Below are positions 43,001-52,274 of a DNA stretch of 64,000 nt, piece after piece. The notes beneath the pieces were generated by a model. The model worked only from the letters and a program-made list of their open reading frames with translations. It did not search any database and was not told the origin of the DNA. This stretch comes from JACKOB01 sp024234575 (GTDB lineage Bacteria; Pseudomonadota; Gammaproteobacteria; Pseudomonadales; Oleiphilaceae). The first letter of the stretch is position 1. Each line of letters starts with the position of its first letter. The position numbers and the translations under genes are program-made. The stretch lies in contig JBPJFZ010000006.1 in the NCBI GenBank assembly GCA_051208035.1, positions 186,001-250,000 on the forward strand, read 5' to 3'.

Positions 43001-43021
43001 GCCCCGGAAGGTTTCCGGGGC
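43001..43021 (+). terminator. GC-rich hairpin after pepA
   Basis: Arms GCCCCGGAA and TTCCGGGGC (9 bp) with a 3-base loop, 15 bases after the pepA stop. No T-run follows, so it may lower read-through into holC or protect the pepA mRNA end rather than fully terminate. Confidence 0.45.
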
Positions 43022-43055
43022 CTCACTAATAGTCAACAGGAATTCGCTCAACTCG

Positions 43056-43511
43056 ATGACGCAAGCGACCTTTTATATACTGAACAAGAAACAAGAGCAT
43101 GAACGTTACCTCTTCGCCTGCAAACTCGCTGAAAAAGCCATCCACCAGAATCTACGTGTTATCCTGAATATGCCATCACGCGTTGCGGCAGACCATATTG
43201 ATAGTTTACTGTGGACTTTTCGACCGGACAGCTTTGTGCCACATGAGCTGATCAGCGATGAAAACAGCGATATATCACAGCCACCGCCAGTGAGCATTTT
43301 TTATCCGCAAGTAGCGCCCGATGCCCCAGCAGATATTTGCATTAATTTAACTGACACACCGCCACCCACATCTATCAGCGTGGATCGAAAAATTGAAATC
43401 GCACTGAATTCCCCAGAATCCCTTAACCGTCTTCGCCAGTATTACAAGCAGTTAGCCAGCAAAAAAATAGCGATAGAGGTGCATGACTTTACCAAAGGCA
43501 AAACAGATTAA
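43056..43511 (+). CDS. holC: DNA polymerase III chi subunit
   Basis: HolC links the clamp loader to single-strand binding protein. The 151-residue protein shows the chi pattern: a first strand ATFYILNKKQ, helix LFACKLAEKAIHQNLRVILNMPSRVAADHIDSLLWTF, then FVPHELI and the LNRLRQYYKQLASKKIAIEVHDFTK end. Its position between pepA and valS is the standard locus in gammaproteobacteria. Confidence 0.93.
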   Translation: MTQATFYILNKKQEHERYLFACKLAEKAIHQNLRVILNMPSRVAADHIDSLLWTFRPDSFVPHELISDENSDISQPPPVSIFYPQVAPDAPADICINLTDTPPPTSISVDRKIEIALNSPESLNRLRQYYKQLASKKIAIEVHDFTKGKTD

Positions 43512-43585
43512 TTACCCAGCACTATCAAAGACAAAAAATACACACCGACCCAACGTTGTAATGGATTTAAAAACTAGGATGGTAA

Positions 43586-44080
43586 ATGAAAACAATTAAT
43601 TCACCGACCGATAGTAAACAAAAAATTGACGAGCAAGGATTCAATATTCCGATTCTGCAAGACCGATGCGATAGTGACCCACAACAGTCTGGCTTATCGA
43701 GTTCTGCCAACACCATTTCGGGAGTGAAGTATCCGTCCGACAATCGCAGCAATCCTTTTTTACCCTATGACACATTAGAAAAGCTTGCTGCCGAACGAGT
43801 GCAATTCCAGCAGCAACTGGCAGAGTTCGATCACTACTTTAATGAAAAAGATAGCACCAGGAAGAAGCTACCCAACTCGCTAAAAGCAACCTCACTGTCC
43901 CCTCAGCCAAAAAAACAGTTAGAGGAAACTACTGAAATAAAGACTGAGAGCATTCGACAACTGGTGCAAACCATGACCCAGGCAGTCATGGCGGAGTACG
44001 CGGCGGAAATAGAAATGGAAGTGTTTAGACGCGTAAAAACCAAACTGTTAGGTAGCAACGAAAGCGGCAGCAAAGACTAA
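43586..44080 (+). CDS. Hypothetical protein between holC and valS
   Basis: A 164-residue soluble protein. The first 60 residues and residues 85-125 are polar and probably disordered (Ser, Pro, Gln, Lys rich). A helical C terminus (about 125-158, SIRQLVQTMTQAVMAEYAAEIEMEVFRRVKTKLL) is the most ordered part and could be a dimerising helix. Pseudomonads also have a short unknown gene in this slot, which suggests a conserved but untested link to chi or to valS. No domain is recognised. Confidence 0.75.
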   Translation: MKTINSPTDSKQKIDEQGFNIPILQDRCDSDPQQSGLSSSANTISGVKYPSDNRSNPFLPYDTLEKLAAERVQFQQQLAEFDHYFNEKDSTRKKLPNSLKATSLSPQPKKQLEETTEIKTESIRQLVQTMTQAVMAEYAAEIEMEVFRRVKTKLLGSNESGSKD

Positions 44081-44162
44081 GCAAGAAAGCTGCGTACTTA
44101 ATCTCGCCCCGCTTAAACTCATTTTATACATGCAGGCGTGATCTCTAACAGCAGGTAAAAAA

Positions 44163-44191
44163 GCGCATTTTAATGACCGAGCATGTATAAT
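44163..44191 (+). promoter_or_regulatory. Possible sigma-70 promoter of valS
   Basis: A perfect -10 box TATAAT lies at 44186-44191, but the -35 position has only a poor match. It lies in the 244-base gap before valS, and would give a leader of about 125 bases. Confidence 0.35.
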
Positions 44192-44324
44192 GCCGCTCAG
44201 CTTGCTTGCCAAATGAAATGATTAGCCAGCGTCATTCAGGGCATAAAAAATTCATCGATCCGGCGAGACCAATCTTGCCTTGGATTAACCCCAATAAATC
44301 AGCGATTAATTGTCTTAGTTTATT

Positions 44325-47153
44325 ATGGAAAAAACTTATCAGCCCAGCGACATCGAACAGAATTGGTACAATACTTGGGAAGAAAAAGGCTACTTTAAGC
44401 CTTCAGGTACTGGTGATTCTTATTGCATCATGATCCCGCCACCAAATGTTACGGGAAGCCTGCACATGGGGCACGGCTTCAACAATACGATCATGGATAC
44501 AATGGTTCGTTATCACCGAATGCAAGGCCGCAATACACTATGGCAACCAGGCACCGACCATGCAGGTATTGCCACGCAAATGGTAGTAGAGCGCAAGCTG
44601 GCAGCAGAGAATGTTACCCGGCATGATCTTGGCCGTGATAAGTTTCTAGACAAAGTCTGGGAATGGAAAGAAGAATCCGGTGGCACCATTACCCGCCAGA
44701 TTCGCCGACTTGGTTCCTCCGTTGACTGGAGTCGCGAGCGCTTTACGATGGACCCTGGTCTGTCAAATGCAGTGCAGGAGGTTTTCGTTCGGCTTTACGA
44801 TGACGGCTTGATTTACCGCGGCAAGCGCCTGGTGAACTGGGACCCCAAGTTACATACAGCTATCTCTGATCTGGAAGTTATCTCTGAAGAAGAAAGCGGC
44901 TCAATGTGGCACTTCCGTTATCCGCTGGAAGACAATTCGGGGCATTTGGTAGTTGCCACCACGCGACCAGAAACCATGCTGGGAGATACCGCCGTTGCGG
45001 TGCACCCAGAAGATGAGCGCTACCGACACCTGATTGGCAAACAAATTCGCCTGCCGCTGACCAACCGTTTAATACCTATTATCGGCGACGACTATGTTGA
45101 CCGTGAGTTTGGTTCAGGCTGCGTAAAAATCACCCCGGCCCATGATTTTAATGACTATGAAATAGGCAAACGCCACGACTTACCGATCATTAATATTTTT
45201 GATCGGGACGCGAACGTCCTCAGCGAATTTACCGTCCTTACCTTTAAAAGCTATGAAACCCTGCATGGCGAAAAAGCACCGGCAGAATATGCAGGGCTGG
45301 AGCGATTCGAAGCACGTAAAAAGGTGGTGGCAGCGATCGACGCTCTCGGCCTGCTCGAAAAAATTGACCCGCACACACTGAAGGTTCCGCGCGGTGATCG
45401 CTCGGGAGTGGTGGTTGAGCCCTGGCTGACAGATCAGTGGTATGTGAAAACCGCCCCGCTGGCCGCAGAGGCGATCAAAGCCGTTGAAGACGGTCGCATC
45501 GAGTTTGTACCCAAGCAGTACGAGAACATGTATTTTTCCTGGATGCGTGACATTCAGGACTGGTGTATATCACGACAGTTGTGGTGGGGACACAGAATCC
45601 CTGCCTGGTACGACAACAGCGGCAACATCTACGTGGGCCGCAATGAAGCGGAAGTGCGTGAGAAATATAATATCGCCGCTGACCATAAAATTTACCAGGA
45701 TGAAGATGTACTCGACACCTGGTTTTCGTCTGCGCTTTGGACATTCTCAACACTGGGATGGCCTGAGCAAACACCCGAGCTAAAGACGTTTCATCCGACT
45801 GATGTTTTGGTTACCGGCTTTGACATCATCTTTTTCTGGGTTGCCAGAATGATCATGATGACGATGCACTTCGTGAAAGATGAAGATGGCACTCCGCAAG
45901 TGCCCTTCAAAACCGTTTATGTTCATGGTCTTGTGCGCGACTCGCAAGGCCAGAAAATGTCGAAATCCAAAGGTAATGTTCTAGATCCATTAGATATTAT
46001 CGATGGAATCGACTTACCAACACTGCTCAACAAAAGAACCACTGGCATGATGCAGCCTCAAATGGCGGCGAAGATAGGCAAGCAGACCGAAAAAGAGTTT
46101 CCTGAAGGCATCGCCTCCTATGGCACCGACGCCTTGCGTTTTACCTTCTGCTCGCTGGCATCTACCGGGCGTGATATCAAGTTTGATATGGGCCGTGTTG
46201 AAGGCTACAGAAACTTTTGTAACAAAATCTGGAATGCCGCCCGCTATGTGCTGATGAACGCTGAAGACAAAGACTGCGGCCAAAATGGTGGTGACCTGGA
46301 CTTCGGGCTCGCTGAGCGCTGGATTATTTCACGCCTGCAACAAACAGAAGCGCTGGTGGCCAAACACATGCAGGAATATCGCTTCGACCTCGTCGCCCAA
46401 GCGATTTACGAGTTTGTCTGGAATGAGTACTGCGATTGGTATCTCGAACTATCCAAACCGGTACTCTGGGACGAAAGCGCATCGGATGCAAAACAGCGAG
46501 CAACACGCCGAACATTGGTTCGCGTACTGGAAGCTATCCTGCGTTTATCACATCCAATCATGCCTTTCATTACGGAAGAAATCTGGCAACGCATACGTGT
46601 TTTTGCAGGTAAATCTGGCGACACAATTATGACACAGCCCTATCCCACGGCTGACGAAAGCAAAATCGACGAAATTGCCAACGGTGATATCGAGTGGCTG
46701 AAGGGTGTTATCCTGGCCGTGCGAAATATCCGAGGCGAAATGGATATATCACCCGCTAAACCGATCCCTGTCTTTTTCAAAAATGGTTCAAGTGAAGACC
46801 TCAGACGCCTGAGCGAGAATGACACCTACCTGAAAAAACTCGCGAAGCTTGAACAAATTACGGTTCTTGGTAGCGAAGAAGCACCCATGTCGGCAACTCA
46901 GTTAGTCGGTGATATGGAAATCCTGGTGCCAATGGCAGGACTAATTGATAAAGACGCTGAAATCACCCGTCTTGAAAAAGAAATTGATAAGGCGACAAAA
47001 GAACTGCAGCGACTGCAAGGCAAACTTGGTAACGAAAAATTCGTTGCTAATGCCCCTGCCGATGTTGTCGAGAAGGAGCAGGCCAAACTAGCGGATATCA
47101 ACGCATCACATCAGGTACTGACGGTACAGCTGGAAAAAATACGTAATATGTAA
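44325..47153 (+). CDS. valS: Valyl-tRNA synthetase
   Basis: ValS charges tRNA-Val. The 942-residue class I enzyme has the HIGH-type motif SLHMGHGF (around residue 46), an editing (CP1) domain (about 190-350, with TTRPETMLGDTAVAVHP), the KMSKS loop QKMSKSKGN (around residue 548), an anticodon-binding helical domain, and a C-terminal coiled coil (about 885-942, ITRLEKEIDKATKELQRLQ) that contacts tRNA. Length is normal. It follows the holC pair, and a GC-rich hairpin closes the unit. Confidence 0.96.
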   Translation: MEKTYQPSDIEQNWYNTWEEKGYFKPSGTGDSYCIMIPPPNVTGSLHMGHGFNNTIMDTMVRYHRMQGRNTLWQPGTDHAGIATQMVVERKLAAENVTRHDLGRDKFLDKVWEWKEESGGTITRQIRRLGSSVDWSRERFTMDPGLSNAVQEVFVRLYDDGLIYRGKRLVNWDPKLHTAISDLEVISEEESGSMWHFRYPLEDNSGHLVVATTRPETMLGDTAVAVHPEDERYRHLIGKQIRLPLTNRLIPIIGDDYVDREFGSGCVKITPAHDFNDYEIGKRHDLPIINIFDRDANVLSEFTVLTFKSYETLHGEKAPAEYAGLERFEARKKVVAAIDALGLLEKIDPHTLKVPRGDRSGVVVEPWLTDQWYVKTAPLAAEAIKAVEDGRIEFVPKQYENMYFSWMRDIQDWCISRQLWWGHRIPAWYDNSGNIYVGRNEAEVREKYNIAADHKIYQDEDVLDTWFSSALWTFSTLGWPEQTPELKTFHPTDVLVTGFDIIFFWVARMIMMTMHFVKDEDGTPQVPFKTVYVHGLVRDSQGQKMSKSKGNVLDPLDIIDGIDLPTLLNKRTTGMMQPQMAAKIGKQTEKEFPEGIASYGTDALRFTFCSLASTGRDIKFDMGRVEGYRNFCNKIWNAARYVLMNAEDKDCGQNGGDLDFGLAERWIISRLQQTEALVAKHMQEYRFDLVAQAIYEFVWNEYCDWYLELSKPVLWDESASDAKQRATRRTLVRVLEAILRLSHPIMPFITEEIWQRIRVFAGKSGDTIMTQPYPTADESKIDEIANGDIEWLKGVILAVRNIRGEMDISPAKPIPVFFKNGSSEDLRRLSENDTYLKKLAKLEQITVLGSEEAPMSATQLVGDMEILVPMAGLIDKDAEITRLEKEIDKATKELQRLQGKLGNEKFVANAPADVVEKEQAKLADINASHQVLTVQLEKIRNM

Positions 47154-47171
47154 CCCTGCGAAAGCTAAGTT

Positions 47172-47206
47172 AGCGGCTGCCACATTTAACTCCTATGGCA
47201 GCCGCT
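47172..47206 (+). terminator. Hairpin after valS
   Basis: Arms AGCGGCTGCCA and TGGCAGCCGCT (11 bp) with a 13-base loop, 18 bases after the valS stop. The following bases are TACAATTAG, not a T-run, so termination efficiency is uncertain. Confidence 0.55.
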
Positions 47207-47269
47207 TACAATTAGGGACTCATTCGATTAAGCGCCAAAACCAGCCCGTCCTCTCAGCCAAATTCCCTT

Positions 47270-48235
47270 ATGACACCAACAAGCACTTCCATCATCCATG
47301 TTATCGGCGGTGGCTCTATCGGACTATTATTCGCTGGCAGACTGTCACCATTCGCAAGAGTTCATATACTTTCCAGAAATGGAAACTCTATCGCAACACA
47401 ATTTAGCATTGAATCCCCAGACGGAAGCATTAGCACCTACTCTCTCGACACAGAGCACAACCCTCAAGCAGGTATTGACTGGTTATTGGTGTGTACCAAA
47501 AGCTATGACGCCGAAAAGGCCGTCAACCTTGTATCCGCAAGACTTTCCGAAAATTCGCGTATCGTGCTTTTAGGTAACGGCATGGGATACCAGCAAAGGA
47601 TCGCCACCAACCACCCCAGCTGCAAAGTTTTAGTGGCTTCTACGACTGAGGGCGCCAATAGACCACAGATACAGGGTACACAACCTGCTGTAACGTGCGT
47701 GCGCCATGCAGGCACGGGAAATACAACAATCGGCGCTTTGCACAGCCCCCCAACCCACAGCATTAAGCAGGACTTGCTCGCGCTCAGTGCACTGCTGAAT
47801 AAAGCCAGTTTCGACAATGACATTAGCGAAAATATTGTCATGGCACTGTGGCGAAAACTCATTGTTAACTGCGGTATCAACCCGTTTACGGCAATTCTCA
47901 ATTGCACTAATGGCAACATTCTGCGCCATCCTTTTTTTCTCACGCGCATTGACGCACTGTGCAACGAACTTGCTGATGCGGCACAACGGGCAGGCCTGGC
48001 GATCTCTGCCGAAGAATGCAAGAAAAGCGTGCGGTTGGTGGCCGCTGCAACGCAATATAATCGTTCATCGATGCTGCAGGATGTTACTCAGGGTAAACTT
48101 ACAGAAATAGACTTCATCAACGGGTTTATCTGCCAGCAAGGCGAGTTGCATTCGCAGGACTACCCCATTAACCGAGAACTGACAACGAAGGTAAAGGAGT
48201 TATCACCAATGTCGCCGGCTGTACCACAAGGGTAA
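47270..48235 (+). CDS. panE: 2-Dehydropantoate 2-reductase
   Basis: PanE reduces ketopantoate to pantoate with NADPH in coenzyme A synthesis. The 321-residue protein has an N-terminal NADP-binding start (VIGGGSIGLLFAGRLS, residues about 11-26), the catalytic Lys in CTKSYDAEKAV, and the C-terminal helical ApbA domain with MALWRKLIVNCGINPFTAILNC. Length is somewhat greater than the usual 300. It has no clear ribosome site before the ATG at 47270. Confidence 0.88.
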   Translation: MTPTSTSIIHVIGGGSIGLLFAGRLSPFARVHILSRNGNSIATQFSIESPDGSISTYSLDTEHNPQAGIDWLLVCTKSYDAEKAVNLVSARLSENSRIVLLGNGMGYQQRIATNHPSCKVLVASTTEGANRPQIQGTQPAVTCVRHAGTGNTTIGALHSPPTHSIKQDLLALSALLNKASFDNDISENIVMALWRKLIVNCGINPFTAILNCTNGNILRHPFFLTRIDALCNELADAAQRAGLAISAEECKKSVRLVAAATQYNRSSMLQDVTQGKLTEIDFINGFICQQGELHSQDYPINRELTTKVKELSPMSPAVPQG

Positions 48236-48274
48236 TAACACAGCGAGCGAAATCAAAAAGCAAAATCAAAAAGC

Positions 48275-48296
48275 AAAAAGCCCCAAAAAAGGGGCT
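48275..48296 (-). terminator. Intrinsic terminator after the chemoreceptor gene
   Basis: On the minus strand AGCCCC, six T residues in the loop and GGGGCT are followed by TTTTGCTTTTT. It lies about 35 bases after the receptor stop. Confidence 0.85.
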
Positions 48297-48331
48297 GAAA
48301 AACGAAGGTACTTTTACAAAATCGATTGAGT

Positions 48332-50362
48332 CTACACTTTAAATGCTTCGATTATTGACTGCAGCGAACTGGTTAAATCAGACAACTCTTTACTCGCCCC
48401 CAGTGTATCTTTGGCGTTATCCGCTGTTTCCTGACCGAATACGGTAATCTGCCTAACGTTGTTATCAATGTTTTTGGCTACTGCACTTTGCTCTTCAGCG
48501 GCCTGAGCGATCTGATGGCTCATGTCTACGATGGTGGAGACCGCCGCAACTATGTTGTCCAACGCCTTAGAAACTTTTTGCGACTGCTCAACCGTGCTGT
48601 TGGTAGCTTTATGACTACCTTGCATAGACTTGACCGCTTCACTTACCCCAGATTGCAAGCGATCGATCATTTTTTCGATTTCTTCTGTAGATTTCTGTGT
48701 GCGTTGCGACAGCGTTCTCACTTCATCGGCCACGACAGCAAAGCCACGGCCCTGCTCACCTGCTCGTGCGGCTTCGATCGCGGCATTCAACGCCAGCAGG
48801 TTGGTTTGCTCGGCGATGGCACGGATTTCCACCAGCACCTGGCTGATATTCTGGCTGTCGTCGCTTACCCGATTAATTATAGTTACCGACGCTTCGATTT
48901 CTTGCGCCAATCGGTTGATGGTTTTCAGGGTCTCTTCAACTACATGGCGGCCATTGCTCGCTTCTTCATCTGCCTGGTGGGCAGCGTCAGAGGCATGCTG
49001 CGAACTGGTGGCAACTTCCTGCACGGTGTCGACCATCTGATGCATGGCTTCAGATATCTGGGCGGTTTCTGCCATTTGTTTCTCAACCGCCTGGCTGTTC
49101 GCCACAGCAGTGTGATTGACTCGTTTGGCTTGCAGGTCAACATCAAGGCCGGTAGTGCTCACCACCTGAATCAGTTGGTGCATCTTAGCGGTCATGTTAT
49201 TGAACTCTGTCGTCAGAGCGCCCATTTCATCCTGCGTGAAGACACCTAAGCGAACGGTCATATCCCCATCGGCAACCTTTTGCGCTCCCGAAGCAAAGCT
49301 CTCGATAGTTGTTCTGATCGAGAAAAAGAACCCCATATAGAGATAAACAATTATTAGCAGTAAAATCGATTGGCCAATAGCAATCGTATACAAGACCTGT
49401 TTTTCTGCATCTAAACGAATCGATAACACCTCACCTATTGCTTCCGCAATTGCGAAATCAAAATCGAATAGTTTATCTATCTCACGAGACACCTGGTCAT
49501 CAAATTCATTCCAGGGCATATCCAGCCCAATCGGGGTAATAATATTGGTATCAAGGCTGTCACGAACGATCAGTATTGAATCTTTAATACCATCTGCCTG
49601 TCCTGAAAGACGAGCTTTAATTGCCTCGGATGAGTTTAATGCCACTTCAAGCGCCGGAACAAAAGACGTGTTCATATTGGTCAAACGGTCAAAGTTTGCG
49701 TTTAGCAAATCACTCATCACGTAATTGACCTGGCCTTCATTTAAAGAAAATATCCCTTTATTACGCGCATCTCCAAGATCACTGGTGGTTCTTCTGAGGG
49801 TTTTAGCAGAAAGTTCAAGAAGCAGCTGCACTTCGCGGGAGGGATCTTGCGCCAGTCCTGAGATTTGTACGATCGACGAGAGCACGCTGCCCACCCTTGT
49901 TGCAAACTCGTTATAGTATTTGTACTGGGGGTCAACGTTTTCCTGGTAGGCATCCTCCGTGATCAGCTTTGTCCACTGACTGGACGCATCAGTTAACTGG
50001 TTACGCAAATCGCCGGTTTTATCAAAATCCATCGAGGCATCTTCCAGAGTGATAAACAACTCCGATACCTGCTTACGCGCCCTGATAGACTTTTCATCCA
50101 ATGCAGGTACGGGGCGCAACTTCGATACCGCTCGGTAATCACGATACCGTTGTACTTCCTGCATCAACTGAGTAGTCGTTCGATAAACTTCAATACCATC
50201 CATTTCATTTTCAATGTTTTGAATGGACGACATGAGCTGGGTTACCAACACCTGACCCAGCCAACCTATAGGCAACAGAAAAAGCACACTGATCAGACTG
50301 AACTTATAAACGTATTTCAGTCTGTTCATTAACAGTATGGCGGGCAACAAAAACCGCTTCAC
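48332..50362 (-). CDS. Methyl-accepting chemotaxis protein
   Basis: A 676-residue transmembrane chemoreceptor. TM1 is near residues 22-42 (FSLISVLFLLPIGWLGQVLV), a periplasmic helical sensor of roughly 275 residues follows, TM2 is near 325-348 (SILLLIIVYLYMGFFF), then a HAMP domain and a long signalling domain with the hairpin tip ALNAAIEAARAGEQGRGFAVVADEVR. The C terminus has no CheR/CheB docking pentapeptide. GTG at 50362 is chosen because GGAGG is 7 bases upstream. A sigma-28 promoter makes it a late motility gene that can feed the Che proteins. The ligand is unknown. Confidence 0.93.
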   Translation of the reverse strand: MKRFLLPAILLMNRLKYVYKFSLISVLFLLPIGWLGQVLVTQLMSSIQNIENEMDGIEVYRTTTQLMQEVQRYRDYRAVSKLRPVPALDEKSIRARKQVSELFITLEDASMDFDKTGDLRNQLTDASSQWTKLITEDAYQENVDPQYKYYNEFATRVGSVLSSIVQISGLAQDPSREVQLLLELSAKTLRRTTSDLGDARNKGIFSLNEGQVNYVMSDLLNANFDRLTNMNTSFVPALEVALNSSEAIKARLSGQADGIKDSILIVRDSLDTNIITPIGLDMPWNEFDDQVSREIDKLFDFDFAIAEAIGEVLSIRLDAEKQVLYTIAIGQSILLLIIVYLYMGFFFSIRTTIESFASGAQKVADGDMTVRLGVFTQDEMGALTTEFNNMTAKMHQLIQVVSTTGLDVDLQAKRVNHTAVANSQAVEKQMAETAQISEAMHQMVDTVQEVATSSQHASDAAHQADEEASNGRHVVEETLKTINRLAQEIEASVTIINRVSDDSQNISQVLVEIRAIAEQTNLLALNAAIEAARAGEQGRGFAVVADEVRTLSQRTQKSTEEIEKMIDRLQSGVSEAVKSMQGSHKATNSTVEQSQKVSKALDNIVAAVSTIVDMSHQIAQAAEEQSAVAKNIDNNVRQITVFGQETADNAKDTLGASKELSDLTSSLQSIIEAFKV

Positions 50363-50698
50363 TAAGCACCCTCCGCGAGGAATTTTCTAGGTTTAAACCA
50401 CTACGCTAACGCGCTTTAAACGTAGTATATATATGGATATAAAACGCACTATGATTTTCAGTGTAGTTCAAAGTTTCTGGTTTGCAGCCATATCAGAAAT
50501 AATTTATGCACTAATGATCGTCACAGCCGCAATTGTGCTACTGGATATATCGGCTAACAAATCATAAAGTTAAGCAGATTTCCTAGAAAACGTTTAACAC
50601 AAGCTTTGTACGAGCAACCCGCCAGGCTATAAACCTATCACCCAATTCGGGCTTGACGCTGGTTCACTGATGAAAACTGACAAAACAACGAGGATGTA
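50363..50698. other. Divergent region between chemoreceptor and mak
   Basis: A 336-base region holding the sigma-28 promoter of the receptor (50547-50573) and the GAGG ribosome site of mak. A TTGACG sequence at about 50653 could be the -35 of mak, but its -10 is poor. No other gene is seen. Confidence 0.5.
50547..50573 (-). promoter_or_regulatory. Sigma-28 (FliA) promoter of the chemoreceptor
   Basis: The minus strand reads TTAACTTT, an 11-base spacer and GCCGATAT. The -10 box is 7 of 8 to GCCGATAA (8 of 8 to the Pseudomonas form), and the -35 box 6 of 8. Start near 50540 leaves a leader of about 178 bases. Confidence 0.72.
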
Positions 50699-51604
50699 AT
50701 GCATATAGGCATCGATCTTGGAGGCACAAAAACAGAAATTGTGGTGCTGGATGCTCTGTCTCAAGTCTTATTTCGACGCCGCGTTGCCAGTGCGCGCGAC
50801 AGCTATGACGACACCCTTGATACTTTACAGACTCTCATTACCAACGCCGAAAACGAAGTGAATGCCCAGTGCTCGATCGGCATAGGTATTCCTGGCGCGA
50901 TATCACCGGATACCGGGTTGATCAAAAATGCTAATTCCACCTGGCTGATAGGCCACAACCTCGCCGAAGACTTGCGAAAGCGTTTGGACCGCCCCGTTTG
51001 CATAGCTAACGATGCTGACTGCTTTACCTTGTCAGAATCGATCGATGGTGCCGCGAAAGATAAGCGGCTAGTGTTTGGCGTTATTCTGGGAACCGGCGTT
51101 GGTGGAGGAATCGTATTCAATCAACAGCTATTAGGCGGCCCCAACGCCATAACAGGTGAATGGGGGCACAACCCATTACCCTATCCACAAGGACCAGAAA
51201 TACCAGGTGATAGCTGTTACTGTGGTCGTAAAGGCTGTATTGAAACATGGTTATCCGGGCCAGCTCTTGAAAGACAATACCGCTTAGCTTCAGGTCACAA
51301 GGTTTCGGGCCACGAATTTCACCAGGCACTCACCGCTAACGAACCTCATGCAACGGCATGCATACAAGATTATGCCGACAGATTGGCCAGAGGTCTTGCC
51401 AGTGTTATCAACATTCTCGACCCCGATATGATTGTTTTAGGAGGCGGGCTATCTAATATCAACCAGATTTATAAAATGACGGCCCAGAAAATCCCCCACT
51501 ATGTCTTCTCCGATCGGGTGAACACACAAATAGTGAAAAATATTCACGGCGACTCAAGTGGTGTCCGCGGCGCAGCCTGGCTCGGTGCCAAACTGTTACG
51601 CTAG
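50699..51604 (+). CDS. mak: Fructokinase of the ROK family
   Basis: A 301-residue ROK sugar kinase. The ATP-binding start GIDLGGTKTE, the catalytic Asp in ANDADCF, GEWGHNPLPYP, and the zinc motif CYCGRKGCIETWLSG are all present. The motifs KNANSTWL and GEWGHNPLP resemble E. coli Mak (fructokinase/mannokinase) more than NagK, although ROK specificity is hard to read from sequence. It lies alone on the plus strand, 63 bases before syd, with GAGG upstream of the ATG. Confidence 0.85.
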   Translation: MHIGIDLGGTKTEIVVLDALSQVLFRRRVASARDSYDDTLDTLQTLITNAENEVNAQCSIGIGIPGAISPDTGLIKNANSTWLIGHNLAEDLRKRLDRPVCIANDADCFTLSESIDGAAKDKRLVFGVILGTGVGGGIVFNQQLLGGPNAITGEWGHNPLPYPQGPEIPGDSCYCGRKGCIETWLSGPALERQYRLASGHKVSGHEFHQALTANEPHATACIQDYADRLARGLASVINILDPDMIVLGGGLSNINQIYKMTAQKIPHYVFSDRVNTQIVKNIHGDSSGVRGAAWLGAKLLR

Positions 51605-51666
51605 AATACCCCCACTCTAAAGACCCTATAAGCCACATAACAGAGCCCACACAGGAGACGAGCCGC

Positions 51667-52266
51667 ATGCACAAACAAAACTCCATGGACACCACCGACG
51701 CAGATGACAGCACTTTAGTGGCCCTCGCCAACCTGCTAGGCCGGCACCAGAAGCTTTTTACAGAACAAGGCATGTCAGGACCAACCGTAGAATTTGACGC
51801 GCAATGGACTTCAGAATGTATCTACGGCAGCAAAGATCAGAATCGTCAGGTCACATGGAAGCCGGTACGCCGTTCATACCGCAATACGTTCACTGATATG
51901 GAAGACGCATTAGAGAAGAAATTTCATCCATCCGTAGTCACTTACTATTGTAGTCATTGGTCGGATGGCATCTGGGGAGAATTTGCCAACGAGCAGATCA
52001 GCCTGATTCAGGTCTGGAATGACGAAGACTTGGACATGCTAAAAAAGAATTTACTAGGCCATGCTTTTGCGAAGCATAAGAACCGACTGCCATTAACGCT
52101 TTTTATCGGCTGCACGAGGGATGACGATATTGTCAGTGTGGATAATGAATCTGGGCAAGTCATCGTAGAAAAACCCGGTAAAAAGGCTTTTCGCGTTCTA
52201 GCTGATAATTTGGCGACATTTTTAGACGAGTTCACACCAAGCACCAGACCCTATTCTGGCGAATAA
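51667..52266 (+). CDS. syd: SecY-interacting protein Syd
   Basis: Syd binds SecY from the cytoplasm and is thought to check the integrity of the SecYEG complex. The 199-residue protein has the family features: DAQWTSECIYG, the VTYYCSHWSDGIWG core, the LIQVWNDEDLDMLKKNLLGHAFAKHK segment and the FIGCTRDDDIVSVDNESG strand. A 25-residue Asp/Thr-rich lead precedes the domain. AGGAG lies upstream of the ATG at 51667. It faces ampE, with 8 bases between the stops. Confidence 0.9.
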   Translation: MHKQNSMDTTDADDSTLVALANLLGRHQKLFTEQGMSGPTVEFDAQWTSECIYGSKDQNRQVTWKPVRRSYRNTFTDMEDALEKKFHPSVVTYYCSHWSDGIWGEFANEQISLIQVWNDEDLDMLKKNLLGHAFAKHKNRLPLTLFIGCTRDDDIVSVDNESGQVIVEKPGKKAFRVLADNLATFLDEFTPSTRPYSGE

Positions 52267-52274
52267 TATGCCCC

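Noticed and set aside
48488..49249. Plus-strand frame of 253 codons inside the chemoreceptor gene
   Set aside because: Antisense shadow of the highly conserved signalling domain.
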